In this document: piece by piece, positions 1 through 13,569 of the stretch
Numbering within the stretch: the first letter of the stretch is position 1
How the letters are laid out: each line of letters starts with the position of its first letter
DNA from: Mariannaea sp. PMI_226
Lineage: Eukaryota; Ascomycota; Sordariomycetes; Hypocreales; Nectriaceae
Direction: 5' to 3'
NCBI GenBank assembly: GCA_024336345.1
Contig: JANFOG010000004.1
Span: 1,550,001 to 1,614,000, forward strand
Length of the DNA: 64,000 bases
The notes under the pieces: model-generated
The model's database searches: none
What the model was told of the DNA's origin: nothing
Seen by the model: the letters and a program-made list of their open reading frames with translations, nothing else
Translations under genes and position numbers: made by a program

Positions 1-1
1 G

Positions 2-3000
2 CTACGCTGGGAGTCTTTCATCAATTCTCACGAACTCTTCTACTCTGATTCGAGACAAACACGATCCATGCTTCCTGGGACGAACGATTTTGGACTTGGC
101 AAGACTACTGAGAGCAAACATGGCATGTTTATCCGAAGTTTTGCTGCCGCCGTTTCTGTGCTTCAGAGTAAAGCTGTTTCGTTGAACTTCATCCACACTA
201 CAGTCGAGCAGGCTCTCAAGGAGCTGAGCACCTGCTCATATGACGAGGCGGCCTTCCAATCTCGTTTGGATACGATTCAGTCGGCTGTTGATCAGCTGAA
301 CTTGGAGCAATACGTGAATCTTGACTTTTGGGTCCGAGGACTGAACACAGAGATCCAGTCTATTCTTCTCGCTCGACTCCAGAGCGCTGTTCTAGCTTGG
401 ATCTCTGCATTCGAAGATGATACCTTTGACGATGAGCGACGGAAAAAGGCCAACCCCGAGGAAGGCAAGCCAGAAGGTCCTACCATGAAGCGCCTCGTAC
501 TAGAGCTTGCCATGCGCAATCAAGTTATTTATCTGGATCCCCCGTTGGAGTATGCCAGAGCAAGCTGGTTCCTCCACCTACAGGAGTGGCTCGGCATTGT
601 CTGCAACCTCCGAAAGATTAAGGCAACTCGATACCAGATGACCCTCACCTCTACTGCTAACGATGAGCCGCGCTTCACTGATCTGCCCTCGGAGTGTGCT
701 GATTTGCTCCGCCGCGTGTACGTATCGGTCGAGAAGAAGCTCCAAGAGATTAGTGCCTACGTCGACAAGTGGCTTCAGTTCCAGTCTCTTTGGGATCTTC
801 AGTCTGAGCAGGTCTACGACGCCCTTGGTGAACAGCTTCCCCGCTGGCTGCAGCTTCTCCAGGAAATCCGCAAGACACGATCAACCTTTGATACGCAGGA
901 GGTTAGCCGCGCCTTTGGTCATCTAACCATTGACTATGACCAAGTCCAGACCAAGGTCAATGCCAAGTATGACCAGTGGCAACACGAGATTCTCATGAAG
1001 TTTGCCAGCCGCCTCGGAACACGTATGCGAGAAGTCAATGCAGACATCGAGAAGGCTCGAAAACATCTGGAGAGCCAGAGCTCAGATGCATCATCAACCG
1101 CCCAAGCTGTCCAGTTCATCACTGTTGTCCAGAGCTGCAAGCGCAACGTGAAAACGTGGGCACCCGAAATTGACATGTTCCGCCAGGGACAGTCGACGCT
1201 CGTGAGACAACGATACCAGTTCCCCAATGATTGGCTACACATTGAGCAGATTGACAGTCAATGGGAGGCTCTCAAAGAAATTTTGGAAAAGAAATCTCGG
1301 ATTGTTGAGGACCAGACTGATGCTCTGCGAGCTAAGATTGTTGCCGAGGACAAGCTCGTTAACGAACGAATTGCTGAGATTGCCGCCCAGTGGAATGAGG
1401 AGAAGCCTGTTTCTGGAACAATTAAGCCTGACGTTGCCTCTAAGACATTGACGTCCTTTGAGGAGCGCATTTCAAAACTGCAAGACGACTCATCAATGGT
1501 TGCCAAAGCGAAGGAAGCTCTTGATATTCCAGTTAGCTCGGATAACTCACTCGAAGCCACTCTTGAAGAAGTCCGTGATTTCCAGTCTGTCTGGTCCAAT
1601 TTGTCAACTATTTGGGCCAGCCTCAATGAGACCCGAGATGTCCTCTGGACTGCTGTTCAGCCCCGCAAGATCCGCTCCAAGGTTGATGATTTGATCAAGT
1701 CTACCAAGGACATGCCAAGCAGAATGAGACAATATGCTGCCTTTGAGCACGTTCAGGGCATCCTGCGTGGCTTGCTCAAGGTCAACCCCATACTCTCTGA
1801 CCTCAAGTCGGATGCCATTCGTGAGCGTCACTGGCAAAAGATTTACAAATCTATCAAGCCACAGAAGCGCTTCTCACCTAGTTCAATGACCCTTGGTGAT
1901 GTTTGGGATCTTGATCTGGTGAGAACGGAGATCATCGTCAAGGACATCATCGCCCAGGCTCAAGGTGAGATGGCTTTGGAGGAGTTCCTCAAGCAGGTCC
2001 GTGAGACCTGGCAGAACTATGCCTTGGAGATGATTGGCTATCAGAATAAGTGCCGACTGATTCGCGGATGGGATGACCTCTTCGCGAAATGTAGCGAGAA
2101 CTTGAATTCTCTGCAGGCCATGAAACACTCTCCTTACTACAAGGAGTTTGAGGAAGAAGCTGTTGCCTGGGAAGACAAGCTGAATCGCGTCCATGTCTTG
2201 TTTGATGTATGGATTGATGTCCAGCGTCAATGGGTTTACCTCGAAGGCGTCTTTACTGGCAATGCGGATATCAAGCACCTTCTTCCTATCGAATCTGGAC
2301 GTTTCCAGAACATCAACAGCGAATTCTTGACTGTCATGAAGAAGGCGAACAAGACCCCCTATGTTCTGGATGTTCTTAACATTCCCAATGTTCAAAAGTC
2401 TCTTGAGCGCCTTGCTGAAATGCTCAACAAGATCCAGAAGGCTCTTGGTGAGTATCTCGAGAAGGAACGTGTTTCGTTCCCTCGATTCTACTTTGTCGGT
2501 GACGAGGACTTGTTGGAGATGATCGGCAACAGCAATGACACGTTGCGTATTGCGAAGCACTTCAAGAAGATGTTTGCTGGTCTGTCAGGGCTGGTGATGG
2601 ATGATGAGACTGTCATCTCCGGCTTCACCTCGAAGGAGGGCGAAGTTGTGCGGTTGAAGAAGGAGATTTCATTGGCCAAGGTCCCGAGAATTAATGACTG
2701 GTTGGCGCTTTTGGAGGGTGGAATGAAATCGACCTTGGCCGAGCTCCTGGCCGAGTCTGTGGACCAGTACACCCCTATCTTCGAGTCGGACAAGATTGAT
2801 CGTGCTGCGCTGAGCGAATTCATGGAAGCTTTCCCCAGTCAGATCGTTGTTCTGGCTACTCAGGTGGTCTGGACCACAGCTGTCGAGAAATCGCTAGCGG
2901 ATGGTGGCCAGACTTTGCAAGCCCTTTACGAGCGTGAAGTGGAGGTCCTTCGTGTGCTTGCCGATACTGTCCTGGGAGATCTCGAAGTCATCCAGAGAAA

Positions 3001-6000
3001 GAAATGCGAGCAGCTTATCACCGAGTGTGTTCATCAGCGGGATACCATCGAGAAACTCAGCAAAGCCAATGCCACCTCGCCAGCGCATTACCTTTGGCAG
3101 CTGCAGATGCGCTACGTGTACCAGCCTGACGGCGACTTCATCAACCGCCTTCACATCAAGATGGCCAACGCGAAGCTCAACTATGGTTTCGAATACCTCG
3201 GCGTTCCCGACCGACTTGTCCGTACTCCTCTTACTGACCGATGTTTCCTTACTCTCACTCAAGCTTTATGCCAACGTCTTGGTGGATCGCCCTATGGTCC
3301 TGCCGGTACGGGTAAGACGGAATCAGTCAAAGCTCTTGGTGTGCAGCTCGGCAGATTCACCCTCGTTTTCTGTTGTGACGACACATTCGATTTCCAAGCC
3401 ATGGGTCGTATCTTCCTTGGTATTTGCCAAGTAGGTGCTTGGGGCTGTTTCGATGAGTTCAACCGTCTGGAGGAGCGTATTCTATCTGCCGTCTCTCAGC
3501 AGATCCAGAATATCCAGCTTGGTCTCAAGCAAGGAGCTGAAGATGATCAATCTCAGATTGAGCTGGTAGGCCGCCAGCTTCATGTCAACGAGAACACTGG
3601 TATCTTCATCACTATGAACCCTGGCTATGCGGGTCGTTCCAACCTCCCTGATAACCTGAAGAAGCTTTTCCGCAGTGTGGCCATGTCCAAGCCCGACAAG
3701 GAGCTCATTGCTGAGGTCATGCTTTACTCTCAGGGTTTCAACCAGGCCAAGCAGTTGTCCAAACAAACAGTTCCTTTCTTCGACGAGTGTTCTAGCAAGC
3801 TATCGAAACAGGCGCATTACGATTTCGGTCTTCGTGCTCTCAAGAGTGTGCTGGTTAGCTCTGGTGGTCTCAAACGTACTCGTCTGAGCGAGGGTAACCT
3901 TGGTGCTGAAGTGGTTGTAGAGCCCGAGATTCTTGTGCAGAGTATTCGAGAAACTATTGCACCCAAGTTGATCAAGTCCGATGTGGATATCATGACAACA
4001 ATTGAGAATGCATGCTTTCCCGGTGTGCACTACATTCCAGCCAACCTTGAGGCATTGGAGGAAGCCATTCGAACTCTCGCTGCCGAGCGCCACTATGTTG
4101 TCAATGAACTCTGGCTCACCAAGGTTCTCCAGCTGTATCAGATCCAAAAGATCCACCATGGTGTCATGATGGTTGGTAACTCTGGGTCCGGAAAGTCAGC
4201 TGCCTGGAGACTTCTTCTGGATGCTCTCCAGAAGGTCGAAGGTGTGGAAGGCGTTTCGCATGTCATTGATTCCAAGGTCATGTCCAAGGAAGCTCTGTAT
4301 GGAAACCTCGACTCAACTACTCGTGAATGGACGGACGGTCTTTTCACGAGTATTCTCCGAAAGATTGTCGACAACCTTCGTGGTGAGGACTCCAAGAGAC
4401 ACTGGATTGTTTTTGATGGTGATGTCGATCCTGAATGGGTTGAAAACTTGAACAGTGTGCTAGACGACAACAAGTTACTTACTCTGCCAAACGGTGAGCG
4501 TCTGAACCTGCCGCAAAACGTCAGGATCATGTTCGAAGTCGAGACTCTGAAGTATGCCACTCTCGCCACCGTGTCTCGTTGTGGTATGGTTTGGTTCAGT
4601 GAGGATACCGTCTCGCCTACAATGTTGGTCGAGAACTATCTCGAGGCTCTCCGAAGCGTTCCCTTCGAGGATCTAGACGAGGACAGTGTTGCCACTGGCC
4701 ATAACCCCGCCAAATCCCTCGCCGTCCAGGCACAGTTCGCCGATCTGCTCAAGGTGTACCTCCTCGGAGAGGATTTTATTCTCGAAGCTCTGAAGAAAGC
4801 AGAGGGCTATAACCATATCATGGTCTTCACTGTTTCGCGCGTCCTGAATACTCTGTTCTCGTTGCTCAACAAGGCAGCTAGAAATGTCATCGAGTACAAT
4901 GCCCAGCATTCTGACTTCCCTCTCGACCCTGAGCAGATTGAAGGTTACGCTTCAAAGAAACTTCTCTTGGCTCTTGTTTGGGCACTCACTGGAGATTGCC
5001 CTCTCAATGATCGAAAGGCATTTGGTGACGACGTCTGCGCCTTGGCCAGCTTTGGTTCTCCGCCGCTTGATGGCACCAGTTCGTTGATTGACTTTGATGT
5101 CACACTTCCTAGGGCTGAGTGGTCACCGTGGCAGAACCAGGTTCCCAGCATCGAGGTCAATACCCACTCCATTACTCAGACTGACGTTGTCATTCCTACT
5201 CTGGATACCATCCGTCATGAAGATGTTCTTTACTCCTGGCTTGCTGAGCACAAGCCCTTGTTGCTCTGTGGTCCCCCTGGTTCGGGTAAGACAATGACGC
5301 TCTTCAGCGCATTGCGCAAGCTTCCCAATTTCGAAGTCGTCGGTCTCAACTTCTCCAGCGCAACAACTCCCGACTTGCTTATCAAGACTTTCGAGCAGTA
5401 CTGTGAGTACAAGAAGACTCTCAATGGCGTTATGCTTTCTCCCACCCAGATTGGCCGCTGGCTCGTCATCTTCTGTGATGAGATTAACTTGCCCGCGCCC
5501 GACAAATATGGAACGCAGCGTGCTATTTCCTTCCTTCGCCAGCTTGTTGAACACAATGGTTTCTGGCGAACGTCAGACAAATCCTGGGTTACACTTGACC
5601 GAATCCAGTTCGTGGGTGCTTGTAACCCTCCCACCGATGCTGGACGTACACCCCTGGGTGATCGATTCCTCCGTCATGCTCCCCTCATCATGGTTGACTA
5701 TCCTGGCGAGCAGTCCCTCAACCAGATCTACGGTACCTTCAACTCAGCGGTTCTCAAGATTATTCCCTCCCTGCGTGGTTATGCCGAACCTCTTACCCAG
5801 GCAATGGTTCGCTTCTACCTTGAATCGCAGCAGCGATTCACACCCAAGATCCAGCCGCATTACGTCTACAGTCCTCGTGAACTGACCCGATGGGTACGTG
5901 GTGTGTATGAAGCTATTCGACCGCTGGAGACACTATCTCTTGAGGGTCTCATTCGTATCTGGGCCCACGAAGCTCTTCGTTTATTCCAGGATCGTCTGGT

Positions 6001-9000
6001 TGCCGAAGAGGAGCGCAAGTGGACCGATGAAGGTGTTCGACGGATTGCTATGGAGTTTTTCCCTACCATTGACGAGGAGAAGGCCCTCGGCGGTCCTATC
6101 CTGTTCTCTAATTGGCTTTCCAAGAACTATGTCCCCGTCAACCGGGAGCAGCTGAGGGACTTTGTCAAGGCCAGACTCAAGACCTTCTGTGAAGAAGAGG
6201 TTGATGTTCCCCTAATCCTTTTCAATGACGTCCTGGAGCATGTGCTACGTATTGATCGTGTATTCCGACAGCCACAGGGTCACTTGATTCTCATTGGTGT
6301 CAGTGGCAGTGGCAAGACTACCCTATCGCGCTTCGTTGCGTGGATGAATGGTTTGAAGGTCTTCCAGATCAAGGTCCATGGCAAATATTCCGCTGAAGAC
6401 TTTGATGACGATCTCCGAGATGTCCTTCGCCGATGTGGTTGCAAGGGTGAGAAGATTTGCTTCATCATGGATGAATCCAACGTTTTAGATTCTGGCTTCC
6501 TGGAGAGGATGAACACACTACTGGCCAACGCCGAAGTCCCCGGTCTGTTTGAAGGGGATGAGTATGCTGCTCTCATGACAGCCTGCAAGGAGGGCGCCCA
6601 GCGACAAAACCTGCACCTAGACTCACCCGAGGAGCTGTACAAATGGTTCACCCAACAAATCGTCAAGAACCTTCACGTCGTCTTCACTATGAACCCTCCA
6701 GAAGATGGTCTCTCATCCAAGGCAGCCACGAGTCCTGCGTTGTTCAACCGTTGTGTCCTCAATTGGTTCGGAGACTGGTCTGATCAAGCCCTCTTCCAGG
6801 TTGGCCATGAGCTCACCCAGAAGATTGATTTGGATAGGCCCAACTTTAGCTGCCCTGATACTATTCCGGTAGCCTACCGTGGTCTACAGCTGCCGCCCTC
6901 TCACAGAGAGACCATTGTCAATTCCATGGTGTATGTTCATTACTCCCTTCAACGGTACAATGAGAAGCTGTTCAAGCAGCAAGGCAAGGTTACCTTCCTC
7001 ACTCCTCGCCACTTCCTCGACTTTGTGGCACAGTTTGTCAAATTGTACAACGAGAAGCGAGAGGATCTTGAGGAGCAGCAGCGCCATCTTAACGTTGGTC
7101 TGGAGAAGCTCAGGGACACTGTCGACAAGGTGTCAGACCTTCGTAAGAGCCTTGCGGAGAAGAAGGCTCAGCTAGAGCAGAAGGATGCGGAGGCGAACGA
7201 GAAACTGCAACGCATGGTTGCCGACCAGCGCGAGGCAGAGCAGAGGAAGAATACCTCGTTGGAGATTCAAGCTTCGCTGGAGAAGCAAGAGTATGAAGTT
7301 GCATCCCGAAGAAAGGTTGTGTTGGAGGATCTCGCTAAGGCCGAGCCCGCTGTCGAAGAGGCCAAGGCCAGTGTCAGCAACATCAAGCGTCAGCATCTCA
7401 CTGAAGTCAGATCCATGGGTAACCCGCCTCAGGGTGTTCGTCTTGCCCTTGATGCAGTCTGTACCTTGCTTGGTGCCAAGATTCCTGATTGGAAGGCCGT
7501 GCAAGCCGTCGTCCGAAAGGATGACTTCATCGCTCGTATTATCACCTTTGATAATGCGGAGAAGATGACCAAACCGCTGAGGAACAAGATGCAGAACGAG
7601 TTTCTCAACAACCCCGAATTTACTTTTGAGAAAGTCAACCGCGCCTCGAAGGCTTGCGGTCCCCTCGTTCAGTGGGTGACCGCGCAGGTCAACTACTCCG
7701 CTATCCTGGATCGTGTTGGCCCTCTCAAGATCGAGGTCAACCAGCTGGAGGAGGAGGCCCTGGAAACCAAAGCCAAGGCAAAGGCCATCGAGAACAACAT
7801 CGCTCAACTCGAGGCTAGCATCAACACGTACAAGACTGAGTATGCCGCGCTCATCAGTGAAACCCAAGCCATCAAGGCAGAGATGTCCAAGGTTCAGTTC
7901 AAGGTCGACCGAAGTGTCAGACTCCTGGACAGCCTCTCGTCCGAGCGAGTTCGTTGGGAAGGTGGTAGCAAGTCGTTCGAGACACAAATTAGTACACTTG
8001 TTGGAGACACGCTCGTGGCCGCTGCATTCCTGGCTTACAGCGGTCTGTATGACCAGACGTTCCGAAAATCGATGATTGATGACTGGTTCCACCAACTTTA
8101 CCTGTCTGGCGTTCAGTACAAGTCGCCCAATCCCGTCACCGAGTACCTTTCCACGGCGGACGAGCGTTTGGGCTGGCAGGAGAACACGCTTCCTGTGGAT
8201 GATCTGTGCACGGAGAACGCTATCATCCTCAAGCGCTTCACGCGTTACCCTCTTATCATCGACCCCTCGGGACGAATTACTGAGTTCCTGCAGAAGGAGT
8301 GCAAGGACCGTCGTCTTACCGTCACCAGCTTCCTAGACGATACCTTTACCAAACAGCTAGAGAGTTCTCTTCGATTTGGTAACCCAATCCTCATCCAGGA
8401 CGCCGAACACTTGGATCCTATCCTGAACCATGTTCTCAACAAGGAGTATCAGAAGACCGGTGGTCGTACACTTATCCAGCTTGGAAAGCAGGAAATCGAT
8501 TTCTCGCCTGCCTTCAAGCTCTATCTCTCAACTCGAGACCCGTCGGCCACGTTCGCACCTGATATCTGCAGTCGAACTACGTTTGTCAACTTTACCGTCA
8601 CCCAGAGCAGTCTCCAGACCCAGTCCCTTAACGATGTTCTCAAGTCAGAACGCCCTGATGTAGATGAGCGCCGGTCCAACCTCATCAAGCTCCAAGGAGA
8701 ATTCAAGGTTCACTTGCGTCAACTTGAGAAGAAACTGCTTCAGGCTCTTAACGAATCTCGCGGTAACATTCTAGATGATGACAACGTCATCGAGACCCTC
8801 GAGACCCTGAAGACGGAGGCGGCTGAGATTTCCACCAAGATGAGCAACACCGAGGGTGTCATGGCCGAGGTCGAAGAGATCACTCAACAGTACAGCGTCA
8901 TTGCCCGATCTTGCAGCGCTGTGTTCGCAGTCCTGGAGCAACTCCACTACCTCAACCACTTCTACCAATTCTCACTCCAGTACTTCCTCGACATCTTCCA

Positions 9001-10566
9001 ATCGGTGCTTCATGGCAACAAAAATCTCGCGAATGAGACCAACCACAATGTGCGCCGCGATGTTATTGTGAAGGATCTCTTCGTCAACACTTTCAAGCGA
9101 ACGGCACTTGGTCTTTTGCAAAAGGACCGCATCACCTTGGGTATGCTGCTCGCACAGGCCTCTCCCTACAAGATGGATAAGTCCTTGATCGACGTAATCC
9201 TCGACAACCGTGTCGCGGGCATGGACTTGTCTTCACACCCAGACATCAAAGATGAGGCGTTTGCTCAGGCAAAGAAGATTGGAGCCATCAAGGAGAAGCT
9301 TGATGCTGTCTCAATGGAGGATTGGGATAAGTTTTTCACTGAGGAACTGGCCGAGAATGCGGTGCCGCAAATCTGGGATGAGAACATGGAGCCCTGCGAT
9401 AAGGCGCTTATGTCTCTCTTGCTAGTGAAGCTCTTCCGCATGGATCGGTTCGTGCCTTCGGCCGAGCGTTTTGTGGCCCAGGTGTTTGGCTCAGACATCT
9501 TTGACATCGTCGAAGATTTGAAGGAGACGGTCACTCAGGTGTCGGCTACTCTGCCCATTGCCATGGTGTCTAGTCCCGGTTTCGATGCCAGCTACAAAGT
9601 TGACAGTCTTGTCGAGAGAATGCGCACCAAGTGCACCAACATCGCCATGGGTTCCAATGAAGGTTTGGCTAGTGCTGACAAGGCCATCAGCAACGCCGCT
9701 CAAATGGGCACATGGGTCTTGGTCAAGAACGTTCACTTGGCCCCTACTTGGCTCCAGAGCTTGGAGAAGCGAATGGATTCCCTCAACCCGCATGCTGATT
9801 TCCGACTCTTCCTGTCCATGGAATCCAGCCCCAAGATACCCGTTAACCTGCTTCGAGCCTCACGTGTGCTCATGTATGAGCAACCTGCTGGTGTAAGGGC
9901 CAATATGAAGGATTCAATGTCGTCACTATCCACGAGGAGTGCGAAGAGTCCCGTGGAGAGGGCGAGACTGTATCTGCTCCTGTCCTTCTTGCACGCTGTA
10001 GTCCAAGAGAGACTAAGATATACGCCAAACCTGGGTTGGAAGGGCTTCTGGGAGTTCAATGACAGCGACGTAAGTAGACCACAATTGGGATATTATCAAC
10101 GGTTCATCATGCTAACACGTCACAGTACGAATGCTCCGCTCACATTGTAGACACTTGGGTAGATGGTGTGGCCGGTAACCGAACCAACATTGCTCCTCAG
10201 AACATCCCCTGGGAGATGGTGAGGTATCTGGTGACGGAAATGTACGGTGGCAAGATCGATGATGAGGGCGATTTCAAGCTTCTCTCCCAACTTGTGACTT
10301 CTTTCCTCACCCCTGCCGCATACGAGGTCGACCATAAGCTCGTTGATGGCCCTGACGGCGGTCTCGTCGTTCCCTCTGGAACCAGCCTTCAAGACTTCAT
10401 GGCCTGGATTCACAAGCTTCCGGAGCGTGAGCCTCCTACGTACCTTGGCCTTCCCGCCAACGCAGAGAAGTTACTGCTCAGTGGCTTGGGCCGCAGCCTG
10501 ATTACCGACCTGCGCAAGGTGACAGATTTGCTGGATGAAGGAGAGCAACTGGTGACTGAGGCTTAG
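2..10566 (+). CDS. Cytoplasmic dynein heavy chain, 5'-truncated by window edge
   Basis: This is the motor subunit of cytoplasmic dynein, which hydrolyses ATP to move cargo and nuclei toward microtubule minus ends. The frame is open from base 2, so the gene begins upstream. Exon A ends at 10069, a 56-bp intron runs 10070-10125 (GTAAGT...GCTAAC...CAG), and exon B ends with TAG at 10564-10566, giving 3502 visible residues. Four P-loops mark AAA1-AAA4: GPAGTGKT (3296), GNSGSGKS (4175), GPPGSGKT (5270) and GVSGSGKT (6296). The region before about 3.2 kb is the linker and tail. A heptad-rich stalk at about 7.05-7.95 kb surrounds the microtubule-binding domain (about 7.4-7.7 kb), followed by AAA5 and AAA6. 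Spacing from AAA1 to the end suits fungal heavy chains of roughly 4350 aa, so about 850 residues should lie upstream. The protein lacks the large C-terminal beta-barrel domain of animal dyneins, as expected for fungi. Equivalent genes are nudA and ro-1. Confidence 0.97.
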
Positions 10567-11805
10567 AAGCGGTTGGTTCAGAGAGTGAAGACGGGTGTGC
10601 CAAATGCAGCAGGCATTTCAGATGACTGCTCTTTTTCTGTCTGACTCGATTTGCTGTACAAGGCCACTGGCTTACTCATCGACCCTGATCTGCTGTTTTT
10701 TTCTTCGTTCTGGTCGACTAGAATCTCGACGACGACGCGTTCGGAAAGGTTGGGGAGAAGCTTGGTAATTTGGCACAGGAACTGGTTGATACCCCCTTAC
10801 TATCAAGATTGTTCGCTTATTTGTTTTTTTCCCTTTTTCTCTTTTTCTCTTTTTGTGTGTGGTTTGTGCCTATATCTACTGTATTGCCCCTAAGCCGAGA
10901 ACTAGAATTTCATAGAAAAGTCATATTATTATTAGAAGTTACGGTGTGTGCCCACTATATAAACCAGGATCATTTGTGACCTCGAGTATTCATTTGAAAT
11001 AATGAGATTTGGAATTCAATAGTGTCCTGTTAACGAGAAACTTCAAAAGACTGGTGAGTGAGGCAAAGTTTTAGTAACAGACTTGTTTAATCAACTCGAG
11101 CCAGGATGTCAAAGCCAAGAGCCAATATTACCCCCACCTTGACATGAAACGAGCAAACATGAGCTATACCTGCTGCAACCCAGAGGATGTCCATCGATAC
11201 TCGCTTTGATTTTTACCATTGTGCTTGTTGCGTTCCACTGCACGTACAGACAATAAGATGATATCTGGGTTGAGCAGGCAGTGGGATTAAACTACTTTAA
11301 CTTGACCAACAAAAAATATGAGAAAAGAGTTGAGTTTTCTTTGACGTTGCTTGATCACCGCAGCGTTCTGCCCCTCCCATCGTGAAGGTGTTTGCAATCA
11401 CCAATGGGTTGCAACCGGGCTACTCACGGTGCAGGCTTTGCCGCCAGCATAACCCCTGCATCCCTGAACTGGTTATGAATGACAATTCCAGGTGCAGTAC
11501 TGTTGGGCAAGCTTCGCGGGGGTTATCTAGAGATGATGTGCTGATTTGCGTCAGGTAGAATTGGGTTGCAATTTGTTGTGGCCCAACCCGATCCGAAATT
11601 TACCGCAGTGACAGTCTGCCACAGATAACTACCATATATATATGTGTGTTTACAACTCTGCCGCCCGAATTCAACCTCATGGTGCCCACATAACTCTTTA
11701 TCAAAAGCAAAGCTGCATTGAAAGTCTTTAATAATTCGCACTTTTCAGACCTTTCCCCGACAATTGACCCTCGCGAGAGTGCCATTAGCTCAAAGGAGAA
11801 GGAAA
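10567..11805. other. Intergenic region after dynein; putative promoter of orphan gene
   Basis: This stretch holds the dynein 3' region and the upstream region of the 170-aa gene. A T-rich tract lies near 10820-10860. A coding-like island at about 10722-10793, preceded by a pyrimidine tract and TAG, is discussed in the findings. A TATA-like run lies at 11634-11643. I see no convincing gene. Confidence 0.6.
11634..11643 (+). promoter_or_regulatory. Possible TATA-like element
   Basis: An alternating TATATATA run lies about 165 bp upstream of the ATG at 11806. Position and sequence are compatible with a TATA element of the orphan gene, but AT-runs are common in this intergenic DNA and no transcription start is visible. 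Confidence 0.25.
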
Positions 11806-12318
11806 ATGGCAATGGGCACTTACATGGACCTGGATAATCTCGAACCATACATCGCCGAGATGGTCCAAATCCATACTTACAACGGCGCCGAATGTACCCA
11901 GCATCACGAATCAAATCGAGATCGATGTGAAACCCCCCGTCTCAAGCCCGATATGTTTCTATTTGATAATCAAGATACACCATCTCAACGGCATGTGTCT
12001 AGCAACAAACATCACCGTTCCGAATTCATTGTTCTTAGCAGACCACAGAGAGAATTTGACGAGGAGACACCATGGTCAAAAACAACCCCGCTAGGCAACA
12101 AATTGAGAGACGTGGAAGACTTCAGTGACCACGCAGAGAGGATATCGCTCATGAGAAAGGATAGAAGCAGTTGGTTGAGTCATCCAAAGAGAGGCACCAC
12201 TAGGAAACAGTCGGTATTCGAGGACTGGATAGATGCAGGGGACAGGCTCTTTGCCCCGTCGCCAAAAGGCCAGAAAGCTAGTCGAGTAGTCAACTATGCA
12301 TGGTTTCGCAAAAAGTAG
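11806..12318 (+). CDS. Hypothetical 170-aa protein, no recognised domain
   Basis: An uninterrupted frame runs from ATG at 11806 to TAG at 12316-12318. The start has A at -3 and G at +4, a good eukaryotic context. The frame is open slightly further upstream, but there is no earlier ATG. The product is hydrophilic and rich in charged residues (Arg, Lys, Asp, Glu, His). It shows no signal peptide, transmembrane segment or motif that I recognise. The C-terminal half is basic and ends in aromatic and basic residues (NYAWFRKK). It is flanked by long non-coding DNA. It could be a lineage-specific regulatory protein, the single-exon remnant of a larger gene, or a chance frame. The length without a stop and the mixed composition favour a real gene, with no functional inference possible. 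Confidence 0.5.
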   Translation: MAMGTYMDLDNLEPYIAEMVQIHTYNGAECTQHHESNRDRCETPRLKPDMFLFDNQDTPSQRHVSSNKHHRSEFIVLSRPQREFDEETPWSKTTPLGNKLRDVEDFSDHAERISLMRKDRSSWLSHPKRGTTRKQSVFEDWIDAGDRLFAPSPKGQKASRVVNYAWFRKK

Positions 12319-13472
12319 ATGGTAATGTGCCGTATCACGGTAGTGTCAGGCCATGATGGTGTCATAACTAGACTTTGAATCGATGTGTAAATACTTCGTA
12401 GTTTCGAGTTTGTGTACACGAAAGGAAAACCAAAACGTCCTGGTATGAATCAGAAGAGTCTATATGTAAGAAAGCAATGGAAAAAGGGGGGTGATGAAAG
12501 CATCGCATTGTATGTTATGAACACACAGACCAGAGACCGAATGAGATTAACGCTGCATTGATATGATGTACATATCCCCTGAATATCTGTTGACCAAAAA
12601 AAAATGGTGGGTGAACTGTTGGGCACTAGATTGCCTCATCTCTAGGTGCGGCTGTGCAGGGTCTGAGTTAGGGAAGTGGCTGGATACACCAACTTCATGG
12701 TCTGTTGAAAGGGCCAAGGTGAAGAGGGTCAACATGGGTTTTTGGAGGGGTGAAGTTGAGAGATGGGTGGATGGGAGGGTGTCTTGAGGAAACTTGGAAG
12801 GCAATGCAATGGTGTTAATATCGCTAATGCTAAATCTACCCATCGTCGAACCTCCTGTCGAGAATGAGAAGCGCGTGAGCCATGAGTGAGAGCGGGGGAT
12901 GTGAGTGAAACGTACTCTAGTTGGTTGGGCTAGTTTGAAGTTGGGTGAGGGTGTGTAAAAAGGGAGGGGAAGTGAAACATGGCTTTCAGCTCTACTCTTG
13001 TGTGACTGCAGAGCAGTGTGGGTTGCTACGAGGATTGTGTACTATTTACTGCTGGGCCTGCGCAGTGCCGTGCTGTCATGTCTTGTCTTGTGTACGAAAG
13101 ACATACCTTCAGTAGAGTAGATGGGATCGGAGGTTTAGCAGATATACAAGCCTCTAGACCATAGACGATTGGCTGAGAGATGTTGAGATGTTGAGACGAT
13201 GCCGGGCTTTGGATTTGACCCAGATAGTCGAATCACCAGCACAGAAAGTCGGTTGGTGTCGAGCAGCGCATGCCATCCATGTAAATAGGTTGTAGTAGGC
13301 AGACGGCTTGACTCTCGGTAAGTTGTCCTGTGGCTGGTTATGAGCATGAGGATAATAATAAGTCAGGGCAGCGGCTTAGTTGAAAAAAACCCATTAGGGT
13401 CATAAATGGGCTGATGAAAGTGACAGTTGATTACATGACATAGATACCTACGTTAATTATGAAAGTACGTAT

Positions 13473-13569
13473 GGTAGTTAGGTAGATAGGTAGGTATCAT
13501 TTCCACCAATGACGGACACCGAATAATGCACAATGCACCTTCCTGGTGGTTGTTGGTAGGAAGGTAGGT
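13473..13569. repeat. Degenerate TAGG tetranucleotide tracts
   Basis: Two short clusters of TAGG/TAGA units (about 13473-13497 and 13552-13569) lie in the 12.3-15.4 kb intergenic region. They belong to the same dispersed family seen near 28.9, 29.1, 31.35, 38.06, 45.3, 58.97 and 62.88 kb. Confidence 0.6.

Noticed and set aside
1883..2560. Long open frames antisense to the dynein coding sequence
   Set aside because: They mirror the codon bias of the dynein gene on the opposite strand and have no independent support.
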